In this document: positions 1 to 6,930 of the stretch, one piece after another
Layout of the letters: every line of letters starts with the position of its first letter
How positions within the stretch are numbered: position 1 is the stretch's first letter
Assembly: GCA_031284445.1 (NCBI GenBank)
Contig: JAISZW010000095.1
Span: 1 to 14,824 of the forward strand
Origin: Candidatus Methanovirga basalitermitum
Lineage (GTDB): Archaea; Methanobacteriota; Methanobacteria; Methanobacteriales; Methanobacteriaceae
Length of the DNA stretch: 14,824 nt
Direction of reading: 5' to 3'
Translations under genes and position numbers: made by a program
The notes under the pieces: generated by a model
What the model was told of the DNA's origin: nothing
Seen by the model: the letters and a program-made list of their open reading frames with translations, nothing else
The model's database searches: none

Positions 1-107
1 ATGATGAAGTAACACCAATGATGTCTGCAGAAGAAACTGACCATGTATGGTCTTTAAAAGAACTATTAACATTCCCATTCCACGTACACAAAAACATCAG
101 TAGTTAA
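1..107 (+). pseudogene. C-terminal end of a DDE/integrase-type transposase, cut by the window start
   Basis: Reading frame 3 (first full codon at base 3) is open from the window edge to TAA at 105-107 and gives 34 residues containing TPMMSAEETDHVWSLKELL. A proline-(A/M)-M-x-A-x-x-TDH-(V/I)-WSL-x-ELL ending is what I remember from the C-termini of integrase-like IS transposases in archaea and cyanobacteria, so I read this as the last residues of such a protein. The rest of the gene, including any catalytic residues, lies outside the window. It cannot be told whether the full gene is intact. Family assignment is from memory of the tail motif only. Confidence 0.5.
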
Positions 108-967
108 AAGGGTCACTACTGGAATTTAAAACATAAAATAAAAAGAACTTGGTCAACATTATTAACTAATAGCTTCAGATATTAAATTCTACGTTCCAAA
201 CCCTATAACTCTAAAATCAAGACAATAATAACAGGAAAAACTCAACCCTCGTAAATCGTTGACACAGCCAAGATGTTGACGGAAATAAATTGTTTTTCTT
301 CTTAAAAATGTTTTTAAAATGCATGAATATTAGATCAGTAGCAGAAATATTTTAGAAGTTGATGCTGTATTCAGATGGCTGTAAATTTCAGCAGAACATT
401 AAAGAATCTAACAAAGTTTTAAATGAAAGAAAATAAATGTTAATAAGGTTGAACTTGTATGAACTAATGGGACTTTATGTTAAAAAAAACATATCCAAAA
501 TATTGGATTGCCAATCAGAACGAAAGGTTTAGTCTACTTAATTGTCACATGAACACAGTATTAATTTATATCTACCCCATCAGATATGACTCAGAAATCT
601 GAAACTTGTAAAAAGCAAACATATGATAGAATCCAGATAATAACCTGCCTTTATTTGCTAACGATTTAGAATGTATTAGAAAGTCATTTATTTGATAGAT
701 ATAGTTATACTTCAAAAGTATGATGGTTAGAAGACGAATACTTTAGATAAATCTATATTACAGAGTCCTCAACATCATACAATACAAATTTAACCCAATG
801 TCCATTGATATGGGGCTGAAAAGTATGTAGATAATTTACAACAGCGGATATATCGTGCCAGTAGTGTTTAACACTAAAGGATTAAAGTATGCTTAAGCGG
901 TTTGTCATGAAAGTGACACGGTCGTTCTTAGGAGAGGTTAGAAGGGAAACCTCCTGATTTTATCCGA
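108..967. other. Gene-free stretch beside an IS end
   Basis: No frame on either strand is open for a recognisable protein, and I see no tRNA or rRNA. Base composition is slightly less AT-extreme than the intergenic DNA further right. The octamer AAAGTATG recurs at about 715, 820 and 885. The last 120 bases (845-966) form a hairpin-rich segment listed separately. The stretch may be decayed coding DNA downstream of the IS fragment, but no protein similarity could be read through frameshifts. Confidence 0.5.
845..966. other. Candidate structured segment, possible non-coding RNA
   Basis: CGGATA at 845-850 pairs with TATCCG at 961-966. Between them lie three local hairpins: AGTG/CACT around 863-875, TGTCA/TGACA at 903-907 and 914-918 with a 6-base loop, and a bulged stem at 930-939 with 948-955 (AGGA-GGTT against AACCTCCT). 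The segment is visibly richer in G and C than its surroundings, which is a known sign of structured RNA in AT-rich archaea. Strand is not determined. It does not match tRNA, SRP RNA or RNase P RNA signatures that I can recognise. It ends 1 base from the stop of the HTH gene, so it could also be that gene's 3' region. Confidence 0.25.
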
Positions 968-1381
968 TTAAATTGTATAAGTAAAACTATGTGGACAATA
1001 GGATTTATCGTTAAGTTTCATGCATTGGTTACAATCATCAGGAATTTCATCTTTTGATTTATGTAATTGGCATAAAATATCTTCTGTTCTTGTTTTCCTA
1101 CAGATTTCACAGATTTCAGCGATAATATCTTTTTTAGATGCTAAATTTTCACTAAGTTTAAATGCTAACTCTTTAACCATTTTTTTAATTTCATCTGTGA
1201 GTTCAATTTCGTCACGACCTCCACGTTTATCACTTAAATAATGGGAAACTGCTGGTTGTGTAATATCTAATAATTCAGAAATTTCTATCTGCTTCATTCC
1301 TAAATTAAAGAGTTCTTTAGCCAAAATAGATCGTGTTGCTGGAATTACATACCATACAACAAGTTCACAAGGTTGTTTCAA
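968..1381 (-). CDS. HTH transcriptional regulator with cysteine-rich C-terminus (COG2522-like)
   Basis: From the TTG start the protein has 137 residues. A helix-turn-helix lies at about residues 27-52 (KQIEISELLDITQPAVSHYL), of the Xre/Cro type used by archaeal COG2522 regulators, which also begin with a conserved 'PCE(L/I)VVWYV(L/I)P' opening as here. The C-terminal part has a cysteine cluster (CEIC, then CQLHK, CNQC and CPH), which could bind a metal or Fe-S cluster. Start choice: GGAGG at 1389-1393 is only one base from the upstream ATG (1387) but seven bases from TTG at 1381, so TTG is preferred. The ATG would add two residues. The gene is transcribed away from rpl40e. A 24-bp palindrome lies about 83 bases upstream. 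Its targets cannot be read from the sequence. Confidence 0.8.
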   Translation of the reverse strand: MKQPCELVVWYVIPATRSILAKELFNLGMKQIEISELLDITQPAVSHYLSDKRGGRDEIELTDEIKKMVKELAFKLSENLASKKDIIAEICEICRKTRTEDILCQLHKSKDEIPDDCNQCMKLNDKSYCPHSFTYTI

Positions 1382-1388
1382 ATCCATA

Positions 1389-1393
1389 CCTCC
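1389..1393 (-). promoter_or_regulatory. Shine-Dalgarno deciding the HTH gene start
   Basis: GGAGG on the minus strand leaves one base before the ATG at 1387 but seven before the TTG at 1381. The second spacing is normal for this genome, so it argues for TTG initiation. Confidence 0.55.
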
Positions 1394-1463
1394 AAATTTA
1401 TCGAATATCTTGATTAATTTAGTATTCTAACATTTATTAGTTCTTATAATTAAACATGGTTAA

Positions 1464-1487
1464 ATTTTAATAATAAATTATTAAAAT
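1464..1487. promoter_or_regulatory. 24-bp palindrome upstream of the HTH gene, candidate operator
   Basis: Arms of 11 bases (ATTTTAATAAT and ATTATTAAAAT) flank a two-base centre without mismatch. It lies in the 299- to 305-bp divergent spacer between the HTH gene and rpl40e, about 83 bases upstream of the regulator start, where an autoregulatory site would be plausible. Because the DNA is almost only A and T, chance palindromes are more frequent than usual, so this is a weak call. Confidence 0.3.
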
Positions 1488-1604
1488 ATATCTTTTATAG
1501 CTAAATATAGTTTTTGTTGTTAATTTATCACAAGGCATATATTTTTATAGTTCAAAAGACATACTTGTAAAAATATAAGATATATTATATAGAATAATAT
1601 TTAT

Positions 1605-1613
1605 TATATAAAT
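1605..1613 (+). promoter_or_regulatory. TATA-box candidate for rpl40e
   Basis: TATATAAAT about 74 bases before the rpl40e start would place transcription initiation near 1635. The surrounding spacer (1388-1686) is almost pure A/T, with several other TATA-like strings, so the exact box is uncertain. Confidence 0.25.
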
Positions 1614-1686
1614 ATTTAATATAATTTTTTAATATGAAATTTTATTTAAAAATGATAATACAACTATTCAATGAAGGAGAATTATA

Positions 1687-1833
1687 ATGGCGAGATTTGA
1701 AGAAGCTGAAAATAGACTTTTCAAAGTTAAAATTTGTTTAAAATGTAATGCACGTAATCCTGCAAGGGCAAAAACTTGTAGAAAATGTGGTTATAAAGGT
1801 TTAAGATATAAAGCCAAAGAAGCAAGAGGATAA
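1687..1833 (+). CDS. rpl40e: 50S ribosomal protein L40e
   Basis: This 48-residue protein (MARFEEAENRLF... ending KAKEARG) is an archaeal L40e, a small zinc-ribbon protein of the large ribosomal subunit. The four zinc ligands are the two CxxC pairs: CLKC at about residues 18-21 and CRKC at 32-35. The body is strongly basic, as expected for rRNA binding, and the length is normal for the archaeal family. GGAG sits 8 bases before the ATG. It is followed 53 bases later by the GGGP synthase gene on the same strand, and the two are probably co-transcribed. No sign of damage. Confidence 0.93.
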   Translation: MARFEEAENRLFKVKICLKCNARNPARAKTCRKCGYKGLRYKAKEARG

Positions 1834-1878
1834 TATTATTAAATTATAATTTAATAAATCATTCTATTTTTCTAATTA

Positions 1879-1883
1879 GTGAT
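1879..1883 (+). promoter_or_regulatory. Ribosome binding site of GGGP synthase (GTGAT type)
   Basis: GTGAT three bases before the ATG pairs with the ATCAC part of the 16S tail. The same short-spaced GTGAT occurs before arvA, which supports it as a real signal in this genome. Confidence 0.45.
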
Positions 1884-1886
1884 TAA

Positions 1887-2642
1887 ATGTTTGGAGTAGT
1901 AGAGGAACAGTTTAGGGAGACATTAAAAAGTCGTAAAATACACCTTACCCTAATTGATCCAGATGAACAGAGTCCTGATTCTGCAGTTGAAATAGCTAAA
2001 GCAGCTATTAATGGTGGAACGGATGGAATTGTGTTGGGTGGTTCTACAGTTGATTTTAATCAAATTAATTTAACTGCAAAAGCTTTGTCTGAGAACATTG
2101 AACATCCTATTATCATATTTCCAGGAAATCCAAGCAATACAAGCAAATATGCTGATGCTATTTTTTTCATGAGTCTTCTAAATTCAACTAATCCTTATTG
2201 GCTCATTGAAGCACAATCGTTAGGAGCTATCTCTGTTAAGAAATCTGGGATTGAAGCCATCCCTTTAGGGTATATGGTTGTAGAACCTGGAGAAACTGTT
2301 GGTTGGGTTGGAAGTGCAAAACTTGTTCCTCGTAACAAAACAAAGATTCCTGCAACTTATGCAATGGCAGCAGAATATTTAGGTATGAGATTTTTCTATT
2401 TAGAAGCTGGTTCTGGTGCAAACAAACATATTCCAGAAAAAATGGTTAGTTATACAAAAGCAAGTACAGATAACATGATTCTTATTGTTGGTGGCGGTAT
2501 TAGAGACAATGACACAGCATATAAGTTAGCAATGGCTGGTGCAGATGTTATTGTAACTGGAACAGTTGTTGAAGAAACAGATGACATTGAAACTAAAATT
2601 TCCGATATAGTATCAGGTATTAGAGCTATTAACATAAAATAA
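1887..2642 (+). CDS. Geranylgeranylglyceryl phosphate synthase
   Basis: This 251-residue TIM-barrel prenyltransferase joins geranylgeranyl diphosphate to the sn-3 hydroxyl of glycerol-1-phosphate, the first committed ether bond of archaeal membrane lipids. Family landmarks are all present: HLTLIDPDE at 19-27 (Mg/diphosphate binding), GGTDGIVLGGST at 43-54, IIIFPGNPSNTSKYADAIFF at 75-94, the YLEAGSGA glycerol-phosphate region at 171-178, IVGGGIRDNDTA at 200-211 and ADVIVTGTVVEE at 219-230. Length is normal. The start is supported by GTGAT three bases upstream. It sits between rpl40e and nurA on one strand (gaps of 53 and 74 bases), suggesting a shared transcript. The enzyme is peripheral to the membrane. 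The closest alternative, bacterial PcrB, is less likely given the archaeal context. Confidence 0.95.
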   Translation: MFGVVEEQFRETLKSRKIHLTLIDPDEQSPDSAVEIAKAAINGGTDGIVLGGSTVDFNQINLTAKALSENIEHPIIIFPGNPSNTSKYADAIFFMSLLNSTNPYWLIEAQSLGAISVKKSGIEAIPLGYMVVEPGETVGWVGSAKLVPRNKTKIPATYAMAAEYLGMRFFYLEAGSGANKHIPEKMVSYTKASTDNMILIVGGGIRDNDTAYKLAMAGADVIVTGTVVEETDDIETKISDIVSGIRAINIK

Positions 2643-2716
2643 GGATATTATAACAGTAACTAATAATATCAAAGCCCAGGAAACTAATCTAAATCATACT
2701 AATCTTGAGGATTTAA

Positions 2717-3784
2717 ATGTTAAAATCATTATATAGCGAAGCCATTGGGAAGAAAGATTATATTCAAGAAATGATTGGAGATATTAGTGAAACAAGCATT
2801 AACATAGAAGATAAATGGATTGATAGGCATTTTAGTAAGGATGTTAAGGAGTTTAAAGTATCTGCAGGTGATGGGAGTATTCATAAACGAAACTTTTTAG
2901 GTTTTGTTTTTTATGCAATAGCTACTGAGTCCTTAGTATACAATAGTGGTTTTCTTAATAAACTTGAATACTCCAAAGTAGACATTATGAGAAAAGGAAA
3001 TTCTACTTCTAATCGTTTGAGGAACTATATGGAAATATATGAAATAAAAAACGGGACTAAAACCATCAAAGAATTTAATCCTGATTATTACCTATTTGAT
3101 GGTTCTATTTTTGGACATCTAATCATGCCAATTTCAATGGAAAATGATATTCCTGAAGATAAAAAAATAGAGCTTATAAATCTAAGCAAAAATTTTTTAG
3201 ATATTAGTGTTCAGAATTTTAAGGTCAATATACAATCTAACTACCTTGAAAATAAGTTTAAAGAAGAAATAAAAGAATATAAAAAATATAAACCTATTTT
3301 TTATCTAGAGTACATTGAAAAATTTCTTAGTTTAGCTAAACTATTAGAAAATAAGGAGAAAGTAATAGCTATTTCTAAAACATCAGGTTCGACAAGTTGC
3401 TTCGATGGAAAAATTCCTGATTTAGCTATTTTTAGTAGATTTACTAAAAAGACAGGGTATAGTCTACCAAGATATCAAGAAGTTTCTCATTCTATAAAAC
3501 ATGTTTTTCCTATTGGAGATGAATTCTTTAGAAAATTAACCTTCACAATATTTTATATTCGATTAGAAGAGAATAAGAACATTCTAAAAGTTGAACTTCC
3601 TTATGAAGCAGATTATAATGATATAAGCCAAGTTATAGATGTTTTGTTAAAGTATTCAATTGAAGGTTATCCTTACTTGCTTAAAAAAGCCCATGATGAT
3701 GTGATCATTAAGAAAAAAGATATTGAACAACTTTCTCAAATTGTTGGTCTTTATGAAAAAACAGGAAGAGAAATGTTGAATTAA
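2717..3784 (+). CDS. nurA: NurA-domain DNA end-processing nuclease
   Basis: The 355-residue protein has the NurA layout. An N-terminal 'GDGS' aspartate motif (SAGDGSIHKRN, D52) and a second metal-site aspartate in YYLFDGSIFG (D128) frame the nuclease core. Then come VIAISKTSGST (217-226), PDLAIFSRFTKKTGYS (234-249) and an FYIRLEENKNILKVELPYE strand region (279-297). NurA is an Mn-dependent 5'-3' exonuclease that works with the HerA helicase and Mre11-Rad50 in double-strand break resection. None of these partners is encoded in the window, so the usual herA-mre11-rad50-nurA cluster is split here. GAGG lies 6 bases before the ATG. It is 74 bases after the GGGP synthase stop and converges on arvC with only six bases between the genes. 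Function is inferred from family. Confidence 0.82.
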   Translation: MLKSLYSEAIGKKDYIQEMIGDISETSINIEDKWIDRHFSKDVKEFKVSAGDGSIHKRNFLGFVFYAIATESLVYNSGFLNKLEYSKVDIMRKGNSTSNRLRNYMEIYEIKNGTKTIKEFNPDYYLFDGSIFGHLIMPISMENDIPEDKKIELINLSKNFLDISVQNFKVNIQSNYLENKFKEEIKEYKKYKPIFYLEYIEKFLSLAKLLENKEKVIAISKTSGSTSCFDGKIPDLAIFSRFTKKTGYSLPRYQEVSHSIKHVFPIGDEFFRKLTFTIFYIRLEENKNILKVELPYEADYNDISQVIDVLLKYSIEGYPYLLKKAHDDVIIKKKDIEQLSQIVGLYEKTGREMLN

Positions 3785-3790
3785 ATTTGA

Positions 3791-4096
3791 TCATTTTTTT
3801 TCGCGTCTTTTTTTAAGAAGAGAATTGATATCTATTGCATAGTTACCTTCTTCATCTGAATAAACATCAGAACCACCATCTAAAAGATTGGAAACATTAA
3901 CTTCATAAACTCCTCTATCCTCAACCTTTACTTGTTCAATGGAATTTTCATTTATTTTAGAATTTTTTTCCTCTTTTTCCTTCTTTTTTTGAGGATTTTT
4001 ATTCACAAATTTAAATTTTTTACCGCCGCAGACGGGACATCCATTTAAAATATCTTCTTCTTCTAATTCTCGTCTACATTTAGCACATACATTCAA
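3791..4096 (-). CDS. arvC: ArvC/OapC-family zinc-ribbon protein (DUF2072)
   Basis: The 101-residue protein begins with a zinc ribbon (C4xxC7 ... C20PVC23). A charged lysine/glutamate-rich linker follows (about 30-55), then a conserved acidic tail with GVYEVNVSNLL and YAIDINSLL, as in DUF2072 proteins. It is the third gene of the arvA-arvB-arvC run. In haloarchaea this trio has been tied to extracellular vesicle formation and named earlier as origin-associated proteins. The role of the zinc ribbon itself is unknown. The start is TTG at 4096: no ATG or GTG is available in frame, and AGGA lies ten bases upstream. It starts 24 bases after the arvB stop. The run of eight T bases at 3794-3801 lies within its last codons, since the convergent nurA gene ends six bases away. 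Confidence 0.8.
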   Translation of the reverse strand: MNVCAKCRRELEEEDILNGCPVCGGKKFKFVNKNPQKKKEKEEKNSKINENSIEQVKVEDRGVYEVNVSNLLDGGSDVYSDEEGNYAIDINSLLKKRREKK

Positions 4097-4120
4097 AACA
4101 ATCCATTCCTTTAAAAGTAT

Positions 4121-4483
4121 TTAGTTATTTGAAGATTTTTCAAGACTTGCAACCATGGATAAGAAATTAGATTGTTTTTTAATGGTTTTCATTAGGTTAG
4201 CAGGACCTACAATAGTTATAACTACTATTTTCTTCTTTGAAAGTCCGAAAAATGAGCTTGAATCCTTTTCTAAAGTATGAACATCTATACCAACAAAGTT
4301 ATCAATATCTATTTCTCTCATGGTAGTTTCTATGAGTTCTGCTCTTTCAGATGGTGTTAAACCTCCATCCATCACTACAACATTTCCTTTTTTCACTCTT
4401 TCAATGATCATATAAATTTTTTCCATGCTTGTTGCACTTTCAAGAGCATTTGAAGATATAAAATCCATTTTTAATTCTTCCAT
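4121..4483 (-). CDS. arvB: ArvB/OapB-family protein (DUF2073)
   Basis: The 120-residue soluble protein matches the DUF2073/OapB family: an N-terminal helix, then VVVMDGGLTPSERAELIETTM (about 35-55), a central FVGIDVHTLE strand-turn, and a C-terminal KKIVVITIVGPANLMKTIKK segment. It is encoded immediately after the ArvA GTPase. The GGTG ribosome site (4492-4495) begins one base after the arvA TGA, and its ATG is 13 bases after that stop, so translational coupling is likely. In Haloferax the neighbouring GTPase is required for vesicle production. The biochemical role of the B protein is not established. No enzymatic motif is visible. Start ATG 4483 is preferred over the internal Met at residue 6 because of the GGTG spacing of eight. 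Confidence 0.82.
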   Translation of the reverse strand: MEELKMDFISSNALESATSMEKIYMIIERVKKGNVVVMDGGLTPSERAELIETTMREIDIDNFVGIDVHTLEKDSSSFFGLSKKKIVVITIVGPANLMKTIKKQSNFLSMVASLEKSSNN

Positions 4484-4496
4484 GATAAAAACACCT

Positions 4497-5111
4497 TCAC
4501 TTAAACTTTTTAATCATTTTTTTGTACAGATCTTCTATATTTTTCCCTTTTAAAGCAGAAATAGGAATTACTGTATGTTGTGGAAAAACTGAAACGATTC
4601 TATCAGGATTTGCTTTCTCATCATCAATCTTATTTGCTACAATAATAAATGGAATTTTTCTTGCTTCAAGATTTCCGATTATAGTTATATTGGTGTCCAT
4701 TAAAGGATCTGTTGTGGAATCAATAACTAATAAAACACCAGTCACATCATCTAACCATTTAATAGCTTCTATAATTCCTTTTGTAGCTTCTTTAGCTCTA
4801 CTTTTAGCTTCATCTTCTTTTAGACCATACTCTAAAAAGTTTTGATAATCAACTTTTGTAGCTATTCCTGGGGTATCTATTATATCAAAACCAAGCTCTT
4901 TATCTCCATCTTTAATTGTAATTTTTTCTTCTTTTAAAACAGCCATAGTTTCATGAGGAACATTAGAAGATGAACCAATTTCTTTTCCCATCCAATCTTT
5001 AGCTATTTTATTTGCTAAAGTGGTTTTCCCTGAATTAGGATTGCCATAGAGACCAATGCTTATCTTATTTTTTTTCCCAAACAATTTTTTTATAAAATCA
5101 AAAAAGCCCAT
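4497..5111 (-). CDS. arvA: ArvA/OapA-like small GTPase (Era/Ras-like)
   Basis: All five G motifs of a P-loop GTPase are present in 204 residues: G1 GNPNSGKTT (23-31), G2 threonine in PHET (about 55), G3 DTPG (79-82), G4 NKID (160-163) and G5 ISALKGKN (184-191). The first 14 residues (MGFFDFIKKLFGKK) look like an amphipathic helix that could touch the membrane. Together with the DUF2073 and DUF2072 genes directly downstream this identifies the ArvABC/OapABC operon. In Haloferax volcanii its GTPase is needed for extracellular vesicle formation; the role in methanogens is inferred. GTGAT lies three bases before the ATG. It ends in TGA one base before the arvB ribosome site. A general Era-like GTPase is the only alternative reading. 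Confidence 0.85.
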   Translation of the reverse strand: MGFFDFIKKLFGKKNKISIGLYGNPNSGKTTLANKIAKDWMGKEIGSSSNVPHETMAVLKEEKITIKDGDKELGFDIIDTPGIATKVDYQNFLEYGLKEDEAKSRAKEATKGIIEAIKWLDDVTGVLLVIDSTTDPLMDTNITIIGNLEARKIPFIIVANKIDDEKANPDRIVSVFPQHTVIPISALKGKNIEDLYKKMIKKFK

Positions 5112-5155
5112 TATATCACTATAAGTAATTTATATCTTTATAATTGGTAAGAAAT

Positions 5156-6568
5156 TTAAGCATTTAAGAAAGGTTTACCTATTGTAAACAAGATAGCTAA
5201 TGTAACTATTATTCCTAAGATGATTATTGGTAAACCTGCCTTAAAAATTTCTTTAATTTTAACATATCCAGTTCCATAAGCCATAGCAACTGTCGGATCA
5301 GCCATTGGTAGCATGAAGGATAATGAACATGCAATAGCTATTGGAACTGCATAAATTCCAGTAGCTAAATTTTGTTCTCGTGCCATTATAACTGTTAATG
5401 GGACTAAAATAGCTGCTAAGGCTATGTTTGACATTACTTGTGTTATTAAAACTGCTACGATCATAAAAATGATAACTATTATCATAGCATCAGGATTAGA
5501 ACCAAGCATTGATATTATATCATTAATTAACCAAGTTGCTGCACCTGTATTTAATAATGCTACCCCAAGCGATAAGGCACCTCCAAAAAATAAAATGATA
5601 CCCCAATCAATGTTTTTTTGTGCATCTTTCCAGTTTAAGACTTTAAATACTAAAAATAAAGCTGCTCCAATTAAAGCTACCGAATAGCTGTTCAGTCTAG
5701 TGAAATTCGTTGTAACCCATAATGATATTGTAAAAAAAAGTATTATAATAGCTAATTTTTCGTTTTTTGTTATTTTACCCAAGCCTTCAAGTTTGTTTTT
5801 AATGGTTTTTGATCCGCCTTTAATCTCTTTAACTTCTGAAGGGAAGATGAAACCTAAAAATTGCCATATTGCAAACAGTAGAATTAAAGATATTGGAATT
5901 CCAAATACCATCCAGTTTGCGAAAGGAATATGTGTATAAGCCGCAGCCATTAAGTTAGGGGCTGTTCCTATTTCAGTTGCTAAACCACCAGCTAGTGATG
6001 CGAAACATGCTCCTAATATTAATGATTTCGCATAGTTACTTTTTCCTTCACAGGCTCCTTTACAACCCATTAAATCTATGATTTCGGTGATGATTGGAAT
6101 GATCAATGCAAATGCTACAACATTTTCAATCCATGCTGATAGTATTCCAGTTGAAAACACAGCCACAAAGAGTCCTCTTTTAGCTGTTGTTCCTACTTTA
6201 TCTAACAGAAAATATGTTAAACGTTTAACTAAACCACTTTTACTAATTCCTTCAGCCATTATAAACCCTCCAATCATTAAAAATAGGATAGGGCTTGCAA
6301 ATCCGATGACAGCATCATCAAAACTTGTGATTCCTAATATTGGTTGTATGAAAAGAATTATTAGTGATGTAGTAGCTAAGTTAAGAGCTTCAGAAACCCA
6401 GAGAATTATTGAAAAAATAAGCAATACGATCGTCATTTGCCCAGCATGAGAAAGAAAAGGATGGTCTACGGGAGTCATGTCATTTAATGGTAATATACTT
6501 ACTATTACTGCAACTACAATTGCTAATGGTAATCCAACTTTTTTAAAATCCATGTTTTTAAATTCCAT
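5156..6568 (-). CDS. DASS/SLC13-family sodium-coupled anion transporter
   Basis: The 470-residue integral membrane protein, with roughly eleven to twelve hydrophobic helices, belongs to the divalent anion:sodium symporter family (COG0471). Two re-entrant hairpin motifs are visible: GGLATEIGTAPNLMAAAY at about 193-210, and SNIALAAILVPL at about 383-394 followed by the LPMADPTVAMAYGTGYVKI block. These build the two sodium sites and the anion site. Members carry dicarboxylates, citrate, phosphate or sulfate, and the sequence does not settle which. Sulfate or a C4-dicarboxylate would suit a methanogen. GTGAT eight bases before the ATG is the ribosome site. The gene lies 44 bases upstream of arvA on the same strand, so read-through into the operon is possible. 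A palindrome at 6631-6646 is a possible operator. Confidence 0.85.
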   Translation of the reverse strand: MEFKNMDFKKVGLPLAIVVAVIVSILPLNDMTPVDHPFLSHAGQMTIVLLIFSIILWVSEALNLATTSLIILFIQPILGITSFDDAVIGFASPILFLMIGGFIMAEGISKSGLVKRLTYFLLDKVGTTAKRGLFVAVFSTGILSAWIENVVAFALIIPIITEIIDLMGCKGACEGKSNYAKSLILGACFASLAGGLATEIGTAPNLMAAAYTHIPFANWMVFGIPISLILLFAIWQFLGFIFPSEVKEIKGGSKTIKNKLEGLGKITKNEKLAIIILFFTISLWVTTNFTRLNSYSVALIGAALFLVFKVLNWKDAQKNIDWGIILFFGGALSLGVALLNTGAATWLINDIISMLGSNPDAMIIVIIFMIVAVLITQVMSNIALAAILVPLTVIMAREQNLATGIYAVPIAIACSLSFMLPMADPTVAMAYGTGYVKIKEIFKAGLPIIILGIIVTLAILFTIGKPFLNA

Positions 6569-6630
6569 ATTAAATCATCACATATTGTTATGGAAAATTA
6601 ATTATTTTGATGTTTTTATTGATATGATAT

Positions 6631-6646
6631 TTGATAATTTTATCAA
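6631..6646. promoter_or_regulatory. Palindrome upstream of the DASS transporter, candidate operator
   Basis: TTGATAA and TTATCAA flank a two-base centre, 62 bases before the transporter start, within the expected promoter zone of a minus-strand gene. A further ATTGATA half-site lies just to the left, near 6618. Perfect arms of seven in AT-rich DNA are suggestive only. Confidence 0.3.
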
Positions 6647-6809
6647 TTGTCTATTTTAACAAAATCCTTAAGTCAGTTTAAACTTTCATAAAAAATATAC
6701 TAAAAATCATGAGTTTATCATAAAAATCAAATTTTCACAAAGAATATAACTGAATTTATAAAAATTACTACTAATTTGAATCCCAACTATATATACTTAA
6801 CTGTTATAA

Positions 6810-6907
6810 GAGGGTGTAAAAAAGTGTGGAGTTATTTGGAAAAATTGACTTTTATTTATAAATAAACTTGAAAATTTTAGAAAAACTCCACAAAAATTTA
6901 CATCCTC
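6810..6907. mobile_element. 98-bp MITE-like element with 8-bp target duplication
   Basis: The left end starts GAGGGTGTAAA and continues to TGTGGAGTT. The right end, read as its reverse complement, starts GAGGATGTAAA and continues to TGTGGAGTT, giving an imperfect terminal inverted repeat of about 27 bases. The element is flanked by the identical octamer TGTTATAA at 6802-6809 and 6908-6915, the mark of a transposition event. It is too small to encode a transposase. A related copy lies at 11534-11682. An 8-bp duplication is also what I recall for ISM1 of Methanobrevibacter smithii; whether the ends match ISM1 was not tested. Confidence 0.75.
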
Positions 6908-6930
6908 TGTTATAAAGTTGTTAAAATTTT

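Noticed and set aside
903..955. tRNA or box C/D sRNA
   Set aside because: No T-loop or acceptor pairing of a tRNA and no paired C and D boxes could be found.
2236..2635. Minus-strand ORFs inside the GGGP synthase gene
   Set aside because: They are antisense shadows of a strongly conserved enzyme.
5424..6659. Several plus-strand ORFs over the transporter
   Set aside because: They are antisense shadows of a clear DASS gene with full family motifs and lack ribosome sites.
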